NCBI RefSeq assembly: GCF_001544475.1
Contig: NZ_FCNW02000039.1
Location: 1 to 55,762, forward strand
From: Caballeronia humi
GTDB lineage: Bacteria; Pseudomonadota; Gammaproteobacteria; Burkholderiales; Burkholderiaceae
Length of the DNA: 55,762 nt
Direction: 5' to 3'
Part shown: piece by piece, positions 8,001 through 16,135 of the stretch
Layout of the letters: every line of letters begins with the position of its first letter
Position numbering within the stretch: position 1 is the first letter of the stretch
Made by a program: the position numbers and the translations under genes
The notes under the pieces: generated by a model
What the model was told of the DNA's origin: nothing
The model's input: only the letters and a program-made list of their open reading frames with translations
Databases searched by the model: none

Positions 8001-8626
8001 CCGACTATCAAAACGAAGCGTATGCGGCGCGTTACGGCCGGCTGGTCGCGCAGGTTCGCACGGCGGAGGCGGAGCTTGGTTCGAACGAAGGGCAGTATCC
8101 GCTGACGGAAGCCGTCGCGAAGAATCTGCACAAGCTGATGGCGTACAAGGACGAGTACGAAGTGGCGCGTCTTTATGCCGATCCGGCTTTCGTTGAGAAG
8201 CTGAAGGGCAGCTTCGAAGGCGACTGGAAGATCAAGTTCCATCTCGCGCCGCCCGCGTTCTCGAAGAAGGACGCGAAAGGGCATCTGGTCAAGAAGCAGT
8301 ACGGCCAGTGGGTGCTGCCCGCGATGCGCGTGCTCGCAAAGCTGAAGTTCCTGCGCGGAACGGCGCTCGATGTGTTCGGCAAGACGGAGGAGCGGCGGAT
8401 GGAGCGGGCGTTGATCGTCGAGTACGAAGGGCTCGTGAAGGAGCTGATCGCCGGGTTGACGCTACCGAAACTCGCGCTGGCAATCGAACTCGCGAGTCTG
8501 CCCGATTCGATGCGCGGATACGGTCACGTGAAGGACAACAACGTGCAGGCCGCGAAGACGAAGTGGAACGCGCTGCTGGCTCGCTGGCGCGAAGGACAAA
8601 ACGGCGAGGCGCGGCAGGTGGCTTGA
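5036..8626 (+). CDS. Indolepyruvate (aryl-pyruvate) ferredoxin oxidoreductase, fused single-chain form
   Basis: 1196 aa, the size of the proteobacterial enzyme in which all catalytic parts are one chain. It decarboxylates indolepyruvate, phenylpyruvate or hydroxyphenylpyruvate to the arylacetyl-CoA, reducing an electron carrier. In order: an N-terminal pyrimidine-binding region (GFISGYRGSPLGGLD, about 62-77); Cys residues in FCSGCPH near 460; a TPP-binding motif beginning GDGTYFHSG near 525 and followed by YNDAVAMTGGQP; a cysteine cluster CEGCGDCSVKSNC near 663 that fits Fe-S binding; and a gamma-type domain starting VTGVGGTGVVTIG near 750. GGAGGAG precedes the ATG. Next to hppD and paa genes it would feed arylacetyl-CoA into the paa route (inference). 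Confidence 0.9.
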   Translation: MNAPLDAEQRASLEAALKSVTLDDKYTLERGRAYMSGIQALVRLPMLQQERDKAAGLNTAGFISGYRGSPLGGLDQSLWKAKKHLAAHGVVFQPGVNEDLAATAVWGSQQVNLYPSAKYDGVFSMWYGKGPGVDRSGDVFKHGNSAGSAPNGGVLVLAGDDHAAKSSTLAHQSEHVFKACGLPVLFPSNVQEYLDFGLHGWAMSRYSGLWVAMKCVTDVVESSASVDIDPHRTKIVIPTDFAMPDGGLNIRWPDPPLVQEARLLDYKWYAALAYVRANKLDRIEIDAPNARFGIMTAGKAYLDVRQALADLGLDDETCARIGIRLYKVGCVWPLEAQGAHAFAHGLEEILVVEEKRQILEYAIKEELYNWPDAQRPRVYGKFDEKDGAGGEWSVPMGNWLLPAHYELSPAIIAKAIATRLDKLDLPDEVRARIATRIAVIEAKERALAKPRVEAERKPWFCSGCPHNTSTNVPEGSRAMAGIGCHYMTVWMDRSTSTFSQMGGEGVAWIGQAPFTNDKHVFANLGDGTYFHSGLLAIRAAIASKTNITYKILYNDAVAMTGGQPVDGVLTVPQITHQLAAEGASKIVIVTDDPEKYSANVGLAPGIDVHHRDKLDDVQRELREIAGTSILIYDQTCATEKRRRRKRGAYPDPAKRVVINEAVCEGCGDCSVKSNCLSVEPLDTEYGTKRQINQSTCNKDYSCLNGFCPSFVTVEGGQLKKPKASSVAGDAMPAVPEPDLPEIARPYGVLVTGVGGTGVVTIGALLGMASHLEQKGVTVLDVTGLAQKGGAVMSHVQIANKPGDIHATRIAMGEADLVIGCDAIVTASDECGSRMQPNHTRVVVNSAQTPTAEFIKNPNWRFPGASAEADIRAAAGEHVAMVDANQFSVALLGDAIYTNPFVLGYAWQRGWVPLRHESLVRAIELNAVQVEKNLAAFEWGRRAAHDVEAVRRIVNSQGSGAAQGGTSKIIALHTPKALDKLIEKRLAYLADYQNEAYAARYGRLVAQVRTAEAELGSNEGQYPLTEAVAKNLHKLMAYKDEYEVARLYADPAFVEKLKGSFEGDWKIKFHLAPPAFSKKDAKGHLVKKQYGQWVLPAMRVLAKLKFLRGTALDVFGKTEERRMERALIVEYEGLVKELIAGLTLPKLALAIELASLPDSMRGYGHVKDNNVQAAKTKWNALLARWREGQNGEARQVA

Positions 8627-8648
8627 TTATTTGTTAGCGTTGGCAAGT

Positions 8649-8683
8649 AAAAAGGGCGGTCCGTGTTGCGGACCGCCCTTTTT
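8649..8683. terminator. Strong bidirectional terminator
   Basis: A perfect 15-bp stem (8649-8663 with 8669-8683) starts AAAAAGGGCGG and ends CCGCCCTTTTT around loop TGTTG. It lies 22 bases after the ferredoxin oxidoreductase stop and also faces the convergent maeB gene. Confidence 0.85.
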
Positions 8684-8821
8684 TGCTTCGGCTTCAAATC
8701 AGCTTAGAACACGCAGCCGACCCGTGCGCGGACGCCGCATCGCCATGACCCGTCGACGAAAAGCCGCCGATGCGGCCACGCGCCATCACGCGATCGATAC
8801 GTGCCGCTGACATCGATCACA

Positions 8822-11104
8822 TCACATCGCGCTCTTCCCCACCCGCGCGCCCGCCGACGCCACCGCCGTCATGTTGATGATCCGCCGCACCGTCGCCGCC
8901 GGCGTCAAAATATGCACCGGCTTGTCGGTGCCGAGCAGGAACGGCCCGACCGTCACGCCTTCACCGCTCACCATCTTGAGCAGGTTGTACGTGATGTTCG
9001 CCGCCTCGACGTTCGGCATGATCAGCAGGTTCGCCTCGCCGTGCAGCGACGTGCCCGGGAACGCGGACTTGCGCACCGCCTCCGACAAAGCCGCATCGCC
9101 GTGCATCTCGCCATCGACTTCGAGATGCGGCGCACGTTCCGCGATCAGCTTGCGCGCCGCGGCCATGCGTTTGGCGGAAGCCGTCGGCACGCTGCCGAAA
9201 TTCGAGTTCGACACGAGCGCCACCTTCGGCTGGATGCCGAACTTCTCGATTTCGCTCGCCGCGAGAATCGTCATGTCGGCGAGTTGCTCGGGCGTCGGCT
9301 CTTCGTTGACGTATGTATCGCTGATGAAGAGGTTGCGCCCCTGCAGCATCAGCAGGTTCATCGCGGCGAAGTTCTGCACGCCCTTCGCCTTGCCCAGCAC
9401 CTGCTCGATGAACTTCAGGTGATCCTGATACGTATCGATCAGGCCGCAGATCATCCCATCGGCGTCGCCCATATGGACGAGGATCGCGCCGATCAGCGTG
9501 TTGAACTTGCGCAGCGCTGCCTTCGCGCTCTCCGGCGTCACGCCGCTGCGCGCCGCGATGCTGTGATATTCCTGCCAGCTTTTCTGATAGCGCGGATCGT
9601 CCTCGGGATTGACGATCTCGAAGTCGACGCCAGGCTTCAGCTTCGAGCCCATCTTCTTCAGCCGCATCTCGACGACCGCAGGACGCCCGATGATGATCGG
9701 CTTCGCGATCTTCTCCAGCAGCACGAACTGCGCGGCGCGCAGCACGCGCTCGTCCTCGCCTTCCGCGAACGCGATGCGCGCGGGCGCCGACTTCGCCGCC
9801 TGGAACACCGGCCGCATCACCATCCCCGTGCGATACACGGTCGTGCCGAGTTCCTCGCGATAGGCGTCCATGTCGTGGATCGGACGCGTCGCGACGCCCG
9901 AATCCATCGCGGCCTGCGCGACGGCCGGCGCGATCTTGATGATCAGGCGCGGGTCGAACGGCTTCGGAATCAGGTACTCCGGGCCGAATTCCAGCGAATG
10001 GCCTTCGTAGGCCTTCGCGACTTCATCGCCCTGATCGGTTTCCTCGGCGAGTTCCGCGATCGCGCGCACGCACGCGAGCTTCATCTGTTCGGTGATCGTG
10101 GTCGCGCCGACGTCCAGCGCGCCGCGGAAGATGAACGGGAAGCACAGCACGTTGTTGACCTGGTTCGGATAGTCCGAACGGCCCGTCGCGATGATGCAGT
10201 CCGGGCGCACCCTCTTCGCTTCTTCCGGGCGGATTTCCGGCTCCGGATTGGCGAGCGCGAGGATCAGCGGCTTGTCGGCCATCGTCGTGACCATCTCGGC
10301 TTTGAGCACGCCCGCGCTGGAACAGCCGAGGAACACGTCACAGCCGTGCATCGCATCGGCGAGCGTGCGCGCGTCGGTCGTCGCCTGATAGCGCTCCTTC
10401 GATGCATCGAGATTGCCGCGTCCTTCGAAGATCACGCCCTTCGAATCGACGACGAGCGTATTCGACTTCTTGAGGCCGAGGTCGACGAGCAGGTCCAGAC
10501 AAGCGATTGCCGCCGCGCCCGCGCCCGAGCACACGAGCTTCACTTCGTCGAGCTTCTTGCCGACCACTTTCAGGCCGTTGAGAATCGCCGCCGACGCAAT
10601 GATCGCCGTGCCGTGCTGGTCGTCGTGGAAGACGGGGATCTTCATGCGCTCGCGCAGCTTCTTCTCTATATAGAAGCACTCCGGCGCCTTGATGTCCTCC
10701 AGGTTGATGCCGCCGAGCGTCGGTTCGAGCATCGCGATCGCTTCGACGAGCTTGTCCGGGTCGGTCTCGGCGAGTTCGATGTCGAACACGTCGATGCCCG
10801 CGAACTTCTTGAACAGACACCCTTTGCCTTCCATCACCGGCTTGGCGGCGAGCGGCCCGATGTTGCCGAGCCCGAGCACGGCCGTGCCATTCGTCACGAC
10901 GCCGACCAGATTGCCGCGCGAGGTGTACTTCTGCGCGTCGAGCGGTTCGTCGAAGATCGCCATGCACGCGGCCGCGACGCCCGGCGAATACGCGAGCGAG
11001 AGGTCGAGCTGGTTGGAAAGCGGCTTGGTCGGCGTGACGGAAATCTTGCCGGGCTTCGGATTCTGGTGATACGCGAGGGCGCTTTGCTTCAGTTGTTCGT
11101 CCAT
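8822..11104 (-). CDS. maeB: NADP-dependent malic enzyme with phosphotransacetylase-like C-terminal domain
   Basis: 760 aa. The start is the ATG at 11104 (MDEQLKQSALAYH), which matches the family; the frame stays open 63 codons further without a site. The enzyme oxidatively decarboxylates malate to pyruvate with NADP. The malic N-terminal domain covers roughly residues 15-160 (LDLSLAYSPGVAAAC; ARG-type loop TSRGNLVGVVTNGTAVLGLG). The NAD(P)-binding domain (VCSGAGAAAIACLDLL) follows to about 420. The rest is a phosphate acetyltransferase-like domain thought to mediate oligomerisation and acetyl-CoA regulation rather than catalysis. Length and domain order are normal for MaeB. The ribosome binding site is weak. 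Monocistronic. Confidence 0.94.
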   Translation of the reverse strand: MDEQLKQSALAYHQNPKPGKISVTPTKPLSNQLDLSLAYSPGVAAACMAIFDEPLDAQKYTSRGNLVGVVTNGTAVLGLGNIGPLAAKPVMEGKGCLFKKFAGIDVFDIELAETDPDKLVEAIAMLEPTLGGINLEDIKAPECFYIEKKLRERMKIPVFHDDQHGTAIIASAAILNGLKVVGKKLDEVKLVCSGAGAAAIACLDLLVDLGLKKSNTLVVDSKGVIFEGRGNLDASKERYQATTDARTLADAMHGCDVFLGCSSAGVLKAEMVTTMADKPLILALANPEPEIRPEEAKRVRPDCIIATGRSDYPNQVNNVLCFPFIFRGALDVGATTITEQMKLACVRAIAELAEETDQGDEVAKAYEGHSLEFGPEYLIPKPFDPRLIIKIAPAVAQAAMDSGVATRPIHDMDAYREELGTTVYRTGMVMRPVFQAAKSAPARIAFAEGEDERVLRAAQFVLLEKIAKPIIIGRPAVVEMRLKKMGSKLKPGVDFEIVNPEDDPRYQKSWQEYHSIAARSGVTPESAKAALRKFNTLIGAILVHMGDADGMICGLIDTYQDHLKFIEQVLGKAKGVQNFAAMNLLMLQGRNLFISDTYVNEEPTPEQLADMTILAASEIEKFGIQPKVALVSNSNFGSVPTASAKRMAAARKLIAERAPHLEVDGEMHGDAALSEAVRKSAFPGTSLHGEANLLIMPNVEAANITYNLLKMVSGEGVTVGPFLLGTDKPVHILTPAATVRRIINMTAVASAGARVGKSAM

Positions 11105-11374
11105 GATTAGCCTAGAGACGTTGGTGATTTTTCGAATAGGGGCCTCGCTGCCTTGACGCGGCCGCGGGGTGTCAATCGTGGATCGATCGTACGGCGGCGC
11201 CCGGCACGCCTGGTAAGGCGCGGCATCTCGCCGATGTGGATGACAGCGGCGGACGGAGCTTTTTTTGGGAGAATTAGTGTACACCCCGCGCATTGAATGA
11301 CGCGAAGCAGCATTTGATCGAAGACGATGGGCGAAACCCTTAGCCAGCGTACTTTGGTGCGAAGAAAGCCGTGG

Positions 11375-12592
11375 TTATAGCAGTTCGGCGCCGCGCCGCT
11401 CGGGGATCAGGAAGAGCGTCGCGACGATGTCGAGCAGATAGATCGACGCGAGCAGCGCCAGCGCCGCCGCGAACGAATAGCGCGCCGCGAGCGCGCCCAC
11501 GGCCACCGGCCCGAACCCGCCAACCGCCCGGCCGATGTTGAACAGTACGTTCTGCGCGGTCGCGCGAGCCTCGGTCGGATAGAGCTCGGAGATAAGCGCG
11601 CCGTAGCCGCCGATCATTCCGTTCACGAACACGCCCATCAGCGCGCCGCCAATCAGGAGCGCGAACGGCGTCGTCAGATTCGAGTAGACGAAAACCATCA
11701 CGACTGCGCCGATCTGATAGACGAGGAACGCGGGCTTGCGGCCGAAGCGGTCGGCGGCGATGCCGAAGAGCCAGATGCCGAGCGCCATGCCGAGGACGGT
11801 CACGGCCGTCCAGACACCGGACTTCGTCAGCGAGTAGCCGAACGTCTTCGAAAGATAGCTCGGCAGCCAGATCATCAGGCCGTAGTAGCCGAAGTTCTGC
11901 ACCGAGCACAGGATCACGACGCCGAGACTCGCGCGCGCGGTGCGGGCGTCGTCGAAGAGGCGCCGGAGCGGGAGTTTGCGGCTAACGCTTCGGCGTTCAG
12001 TGAAAAGCGCCGGTTCTTCCACGCGCCGCCGCACGCCGAACGACACGACCGCTGGCAGCAAGCCGACGGCGAACATCCCGCGCCAGCCGATCAGCGGCAA
12101 AAGCAGCGGCGTGAGGAGCGCGGCGGCGAGCACACCCGCCTGCCACCCAAGCCCCACATACGACGACGCCCGCGCCCGCTGTCGTGCCGGCCAAGCCTCG
12201 GCGACGAGCGCCATGCCGATGCCGAACTCCCCGCCGAGCCCGATCCCCGCGACGGTGCGATAGAACAGCAGATCGCCGAAACCCTGCGCGAGCGCGCAGA
12301 GGCCGGTGAAGACGGCGAAGAGGAGAATTGTCCACGTCAGCATTTTCACGCGGCCGTAGTAATCGGAGAGCGTCCCGAAGATCAGCCCGCCTGCCACCGC
12401 GCCGACGAGCGTCCACGTGACGAGCGAACCGGCCTGCGTCGGCGTGAGATGCAGGTCGGCGGCAATCGCCGGCAGCATGAAGCCGAGGATGAGCAGATCG
12501 AAGCCGTCCATCGCGTAGCCGAGCATCGAGGCGACGAGCGCGCGCACGGCGTGACGATCGGGGGAAGAAGCGGCGACGGCGGAGGAAGTCAT
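11375..12592 (-). CDS. MFS transporter, probably sugar-acid or aromatic-acid:H+ symporter type
   Basis: 405 aa with about 12 hydrophobic segments. The loop 2-3 signature GTLSDYYGRVKML and its C-half copy GIAADRFGRKPAFL are present, as is GIGLGGEFGIGMAL, common in metabolite:H+ symporters. The N-terminus DGFDLLILGFMLPAIAADL resembles the AAHS/sialate-type carriers. The substrate cannot be told from sequence and no catabolic gene adjoins. It is flanked by maeB (same strand, 270 bases downstream) and the divergent pyrE, so it is likely transcribed alone. Confidence 0.82.
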   Translation of the reverse strand: MTSSAVAASSPDRHAVRALVASMLGYAMDGFDLLILGFMLPAIAADLHLTPTQAGSLVTWTLVGAVAGGLIFGTLSDYYGRVKMLTWTILLFAVFTGLCALAQGFGDLLFYRTVAGIGLGGEFGIGMALVAEAWPARQRARASSYVGLGWQAGVLAAALLTPLLLPLIGWRGMFAVGLLPAVVSFGVRRRVEEPALFTERRSVSRKLPLRRLFDDARTARASLGVVILCSVQNFGYYGLMIWLPSYLSKTFGYSLTKSGVWTAVTVLGMALGIWLFGIAADRFGRKPAFLVYQIGAVVMVFVYSNLTTPFALLIGGALMGVFVNGMIGGYGALISELYPTEARATAQNVLFNIGRAVGGFGPVAVGALAARYSFAAALALLASIYLLDIVATLFLIPERRGAELL

Positions 12593-12896
12593 CGGAAGCA
12601 GCCGGACGCTCGGCGGGCGCCCGGGACGTGAGAAGTGCCGCGAGTGTACGTGGCGCGCTTATCGCTCACAACCGGCAAAAAATTGCCGGACGCCGCGCGC
12701 TTTCAGCGTCGTTACAGGCCGGCCGGCGCTCGCTTGAGGGGCGTCAGTCGGGTAAAATCGCGGGCTACGCGCGCAGCAAACGTCCCGACAAACCCAGACG
12801 CTCCGGCTCCTCGGTTTCGTCCTCCGTACACGCTGCGCCACGGGCCCACGGGCCGCCTCCGCGCTCAAGCGCCACTCAAAGTCCAAGGATTCGCCC
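12593..12896. other. Divergent intergenic region, MFS gene / pyrE
   Basis: These 304 bases contain no gene I can support. A TAAAAT hexamer at 12753-12758, preceded by GGG, could be a -10 element for pyrE, but no good -35 is spaced with it. The rest is GC-rich without a notable repeat. Confidence 0.4.
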
Positions 12897-13583
12897 ATGA
12901 CAGGCAACGATCGCCAGACGATCTCCGACACCACCGCCAAAATGCTCCTGGAAGTGCAGGCGGTGCACTTCAACGCGGAAAAACCGTACATCTTCACGTC
13001 CGGCTGGGCGAGCCCGGTTTATATCGACTGCCGCAAGCTGATTTCGTATCCGCGCGTGCGCCGCGGCCTGATGGAAATGGCCGAAGCGACCATCCTGCGC
13101 GACGTCGGCTACGAGCAGATCGACGCGGTCGCGGGCGGCGAAACCGCCGGCATCCCGTTCGCGGCGTGGCTCTCGGACCGCCTGATGGTGCCGATGCAGT
13201 ACGTGCGCAAGAAGCCGAAGGGCTTCGGGCGCAATGCGCAGATCGAGGGCCTCTTGACGGAAGGCCAGCGCGTGCTGCTGGTCGAGGACCTGACGACCGA
13301 CAGCCGCAGCAAGATCAACTTCATCAACGCGCTGCGCACGGCCGGCGCGACGGTGAACCACTGCTTCGTGCTGTTCCACTACAACATATTCAAGGAAAGC
13401 GTGTCGGTGCTGAAAGACATTGACGTCGACCTGCACGCGCTCGCCACCTGGTGGGACGTATTGCGCGTCGCGAAGGACGCGGGCTATTTCGAAGCGAAGA
13501 CGCTCGACGAAGTGGAGAAATTCCTGCACGCGCCGGCGGAATGGTCGGCGGCGCATGGCGGCGCAACAGCCGCGCCGCAATAA
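12897..13583 (+). CDS. pyrE: Orotate phosphoribosyltransferase
   Basis: 228 aa. It joins orotate and PRPP to give orotidine 5'-phosphate in pyrimidine synthesis. The phosphoribosyltransferase signature VLLVEDLTTDSRSKINF (about residues 124-140) carries the acidic pair that binds PRPP-Mg. RKKPKGFGRNAQIEG is the flexible lysine-rich loop. The N-terminal segment FTSGWASPVYIDCRKLISYPR is typical of the family. The ATG at 12897 gives the expected beginning; no Shine-Dalgarno stands out. A very strong terminator follows 20 bases later, so pyrE is probably monocistronic. Confidence 0.95.
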   Translation: MTGNDRQTISDTTAKMLLEVQAVHFNAEKPYIFTSGWASPVYIDCRKLISYPRVRRGLMEMAEATILRDVGYEQIDAVAGGETAGIPFAAWLSDRLMVPMQYVRKKPKGFGRNAQIEGLLTEGQRVLLVEDLTTDSRSKINFINALRTAGATVNHCFVLFHYNIFKESVSVLKDIDVDLHALATWWDVLRVAKDAGYFEAKTLDEVEKFLHAPAEWSAAHGGATAAPQ

Positions 13584-13603
13584 GCTTTTGCGATCGCTCA
13601 ATC

Positions 13604-13643
13604 GAAAAAGCCGCTGGTCCTCGACGGGACCAGCGGCTTTTTC
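13604..13643. terminator. Strong terminator between pyrE and the response regulator gene
   Basis: A perfect 17-bp stem (13604-13620 with 13627-13643) has a 6-base loop. The arms begin GAAAAAGCCGCTGG and end in TTTTTC, so both convergent genes can use it. Confidence 0.88.
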
Positions 13644-13667
13644 ATTACGCATTAACAAGTTAATCGA

Positions 13668-14381
13668 TTATCGGGTTTCGGGATTTTGAGGCAGTGGCGT
13701 ATCGAGATTCCCGTCGCCGACATACGCCGATAGATTCAATAAACCATTACTCTGCGCATATTGAAACAATTCGGAATCGCGCTCGATGCCGAGTTTGCGC
13801 ATCGCGGTGTTTTTCTGCGTGCTGATCGTTTTGATACTACGGCGTAATTGCGCGGCAATTTCAGTAATCGTCATGCCGGAAACGAAAAGCCGCACCACTT
13901 CCAGTTCGCGTTTCGACAAAACCACGTCCCGCTGCGCGCCGCTCGCGCTCAAGCCCATGCTGTCGAGCGCCTTCTGAACCGATGGCCCGATATATTCCTT
14001 CCCGCGCATGACCTGCACGACCGCGAGGCCGATGTGGCTCAGGTCGTCCGCCTTGCTGATCACGGCGTTCACGCCGACTTCGCGCAGACGCTTGAGCAGC
14101 GCGGGGTTCTCGAGCATCGTCAACACGACGATGCGCACGTTCGAAAACTGCCGCCCGATATAGCCCAGTAAAGGCATGCCGTCGCCGAATTGCCCGCCTG
14201 GCATGGCGAGGTCGGAGACGAGCACGTCGCAGGGGGTTTTCTGCAAGAGCGGAATGAGTTCCGTGGACTGGCGCGCCTGCCCGACGACTTCGACCTCCGG
14301 AAAACGGAGCAATGCCTGCGCCGCGCCGAATAAAATCACCGGATGGTCGTCGGCGATTATCACCCTGATTCGCTGGCTCAT
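13668..14381 (-). CDS. NarL/FixJ-type response regulator (RcsB-like)
   Basis: 237 aa from ATG 14381, chosen for GGAGG at 14385-14389; a GTG at 14396 would place that site inside the gene. The receiver domain spans about 1-125, with acidic pair IIADDHPV, the probable phosphorylated Asp in VLVSDLAMPG, and the Lys region near VISKADD. The C-terminal LuxR-type HTH (LSKRELEVVRLFVSGMTITE and the RRSIKTISTQKNTAMRKLGI helix) spans about 150-215. The SIKTISTQK recognition helix and the MPGG after the Asp resemble RcsB/BpsR-like regulators. No histidine kinase gene is adjacent, so it is an orphan here. Confidence 0.88.
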   Translation of the reverse strand: MSQRIRVIIADDHPVILFGAAQALLRFPEVEVVGQARQSTELIPLLQKTPCDVLVSDLAMPGGQFGDGMPLLGYIGRQFSNVRIVVLTMLENPALLKRLREVGVNAVISKADDLSHIGLAVVQVMRGKEYIGPSVQKALDSMGLSASGAQRDVVLSKRELEVVRLFVSGMTITEIAAQLRRSIKTISTQKNTAMRKLGIERDSELFQYAQSNGLLNLSAYVGDGNLDTPLPQNPETR

Positions 14382-14608
14382 TATTCCTCCATCCACTGCA
14401 ATTGACCGGACGCCTTGCAGATAAGCGTCGTCATGTTGTTTTCCATGTCTTGATCCATGTGAAACTTTGCGATCGAGCCGTCCGCGTCACGCCAAGGTCA
14501 ATACAAGAACCGTGCGCGATCTTTACGTGACGAGCAAAAAATTTTAATGCTTTGTTGCAATCTTAAACTCGAAATCCGCATAAAGCCCATTTCTGAGACA
14601 AAATACAT

Positions 14609-14627
14609 CGTTACGATCAGCGTAACG
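14609..14627. promoter_or_regulatory. Perfect inverted repeat upstream of the PEBP gene
   Basis: CGTTACG (14609-14615) and CGTAACG (14621-14627) form a perfect 7-bp dyad with a 5-base spacer, 41 bases before the start at 14669. The position suits an operator. The regulator is unknown. Confidence 0.4.
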
Positions 14628-14668
14628 GTGCTAGGGAGCACCGGCGCCTCATACGGAGAAACCGCACT

Positions 14669-15271
14669 ATGCCCCTGGCATGTCTGGCCCTGCGTCTCGC
14701 CGCGCCTCGTCCGCGCCGCTCCACGATGGTCCTCGCGATGCTGTGTTCGGCCGTGATCGTATACAAGGCGCCCCGGGCGCACGCCGAAGCGGCGTTTACC
14801 GTCAAGAGCGCCGATCTGTCGGCTGGCAAGGCCGTACCGCCCACATTGCTCTTTGATCAGACAGACTGCAAGGGGGGCAATCACTCGCCGCAACTCTCCT
14901 GGCACGGCGCGCCCGCCGAGACGCGCAGCTTCGCGATAACGATCTTCGATCCGGACGCGCCCGGCCGCGGCTGGTGGCACTGGGCGGCGGCCGGCATTCC
15001 CGCGACCGTGACGCAACTGCCGGCCAACGCGAGCGGATCGGGCGTCCTGCGGAAGATGGGCGCCGTCGAGGCCCGCAACGACTTCGACACCGACGGCTAC
15101 GCCGGCCCCTGCCCGCCGCCCGGAAAAGCACATCGCTATGTGATCACGGTGTATGCGCTCAACTCCAGCGACTTGCGGCTGCGTCAGGGGCGTCCGGCGC
15201 TGATGTTCGAGCACGAAATCCGCACGACGACGCTCGCCAGCGCGCAGCTCGTCTTCACTTACGGGCGCTGA
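14669..15271 (+). CDS. YbhB/YbcL family Raf kinase inhibitor-like (PEBP) protein, exported
   Basis: 200 aa. An N-terminal stretch (basic APRPRRSTM, then hydrophobic VLAMLCSAVIVY) ends in APRAHA and looks like a signal peptide, so the mature protein is probably periplasmic. The PEBP fold is shown by SPQLSWHGAPAETRSFAITI, DPDAPGRGWWHWAAAGIP and GYAGPCPPPGKAHRYVITVY, which line the anion-binding pocket. Bacterial members have no firmly established role. GGAGAA precedes the start. An inverted repeat upstream may be an operator. Downstream is an unrelated flavodoxin gene. Confidence 0.86.
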   Translation: MPLACLALRLAAPRPRRSTMVLAMLCSAVIVYKAPRAHAEAAFTVKSADLSAGKAVPPTLLFDQTDCKGGNHSPQLSWHGAPAETRSFAITIFDPDAPGRGWWHWAAAGIPATVTQLPANASGSGVLRKMGAVEARNDFDTDGYAGPCPPPGKAHRYVITVYALNSSDLRLRQGRPALMFEHEIRTTTLASAQLVFTYGR

Positions 15272-15438
15272 CGGGCGCGCACTGCCGTCCTCCAGCGCGC
15301 CGGATATACGCAATTTGTCTTTGTTATACTCGCTTGCTCAGTGATCCTGTGTAATCGTTTGCATTGCGCCGTTCCCGCAGCGCAGGCACCCGCCACACTG
15401 CGCAGGATGCCCCTAACCACAAACCAAAGGACAACGCC

Positions 15439-16005
15439 GTGCCGAAAATCGTCATCGTTTATCACAGTGGCTACGGCCATACGAAGAAAGTGGCCGAAGC
15501 CGTGCTCGCCGGCACGCAGGACGCGGGCGCCGAGTCGAAGATCGTCGCGGTCGGCGATCTCGACGACGCCGCCTGGGCCGAGCTCGACGCCGCCGACGGC
15601 ATCATCTTCGGCGCGCCGACCTACATGGGCGGGCCGTCGGCGGACTTCAAGAAATTCGCCGACGCCAGCTCGAAGCCGTGGTTTGCGCAGAAGTGGAAGG
15701 ACAAGGTCGCGGCGGGCTTCACGAATTCCGCGACCATGAACGGCGACAAGTTCAACACGATCACCTACCTCGTCACGCTCGCGATGCAGCACGGCATGCT
15801 CTGGGCGGGCACCGGCATGATGCCGTCGAACACGAAGGCCGCGACGCGCAACGACCTGAACTTCGTCGGCGGCTTTACGGGGTTGCTCGCGCAATCGCCG
15901 GCGGATGCGTCGCCGGACGAAGCGCCGCCGCCCGGCGACCTCGAAACCGCGAAAGCATTCGGCGCGCGCGTCGCGGCCGTGACGGCGCGCTGGACGGGCA
16001 AGTAG
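15439..16005 (+). CDS. Flavodoxin family protein / NAD(P)H:quinone oxidoreductase (WrbA-like)
   Basis: 188 aa from the GTG at 15439, which has AAAGGAC upstream and starts the flavodoxin strand at once (MPKIVIVYHSGYGHTKKVAE). That first loop binds the FMN phosphate. FGAPTYMGGPSADFKKF, at about residues 56-72, is the second FMN loop shared with WrbA. The chain ends with a normal flavodoxin helix. WrbA-type enzymes reduce quinones by two electrons from NAD(P)H. The in-frame extension back to 15364 lacks support. No operon partner is evident. Confidence 0.86.
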   Translation: MPKIVIVYHSGYGHTKKVAEAVLAGTQDAGAESKIVAVGDLDDAAWAELDAADGIIFGAPTYMGGPSADFKKFADASSKPWFAQKWKDKVAAGFTNSATMNGDKFNTITYLVTLAMQHGMLWAGTGMMPSNTKAATRNDLNFVGGFTGLLAQSPADASPDEAPPPGDLETAKAFGARVAAVTARWTGK

Positions 16006-16135
16006 GCATCGCCGGGGTCAGCCGATCGGCCGGTTCTGATTGCCCGCCATACCGCTGACTTCGAAGCGCATTAAAATGGCGCTTTTGCCACTCCCCGCGC
16101 GCACTGCGCGGCGAGGCCGAACCAGCGAGATCGAG

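Noticed and set aside
8801..11110. A 769-codon frame on the plus strand opposite maeB
   Set aside because: It is the antisense shadow of a clear maeB gene, rich in Arg, His and Ala, with no ribosome site or domain.
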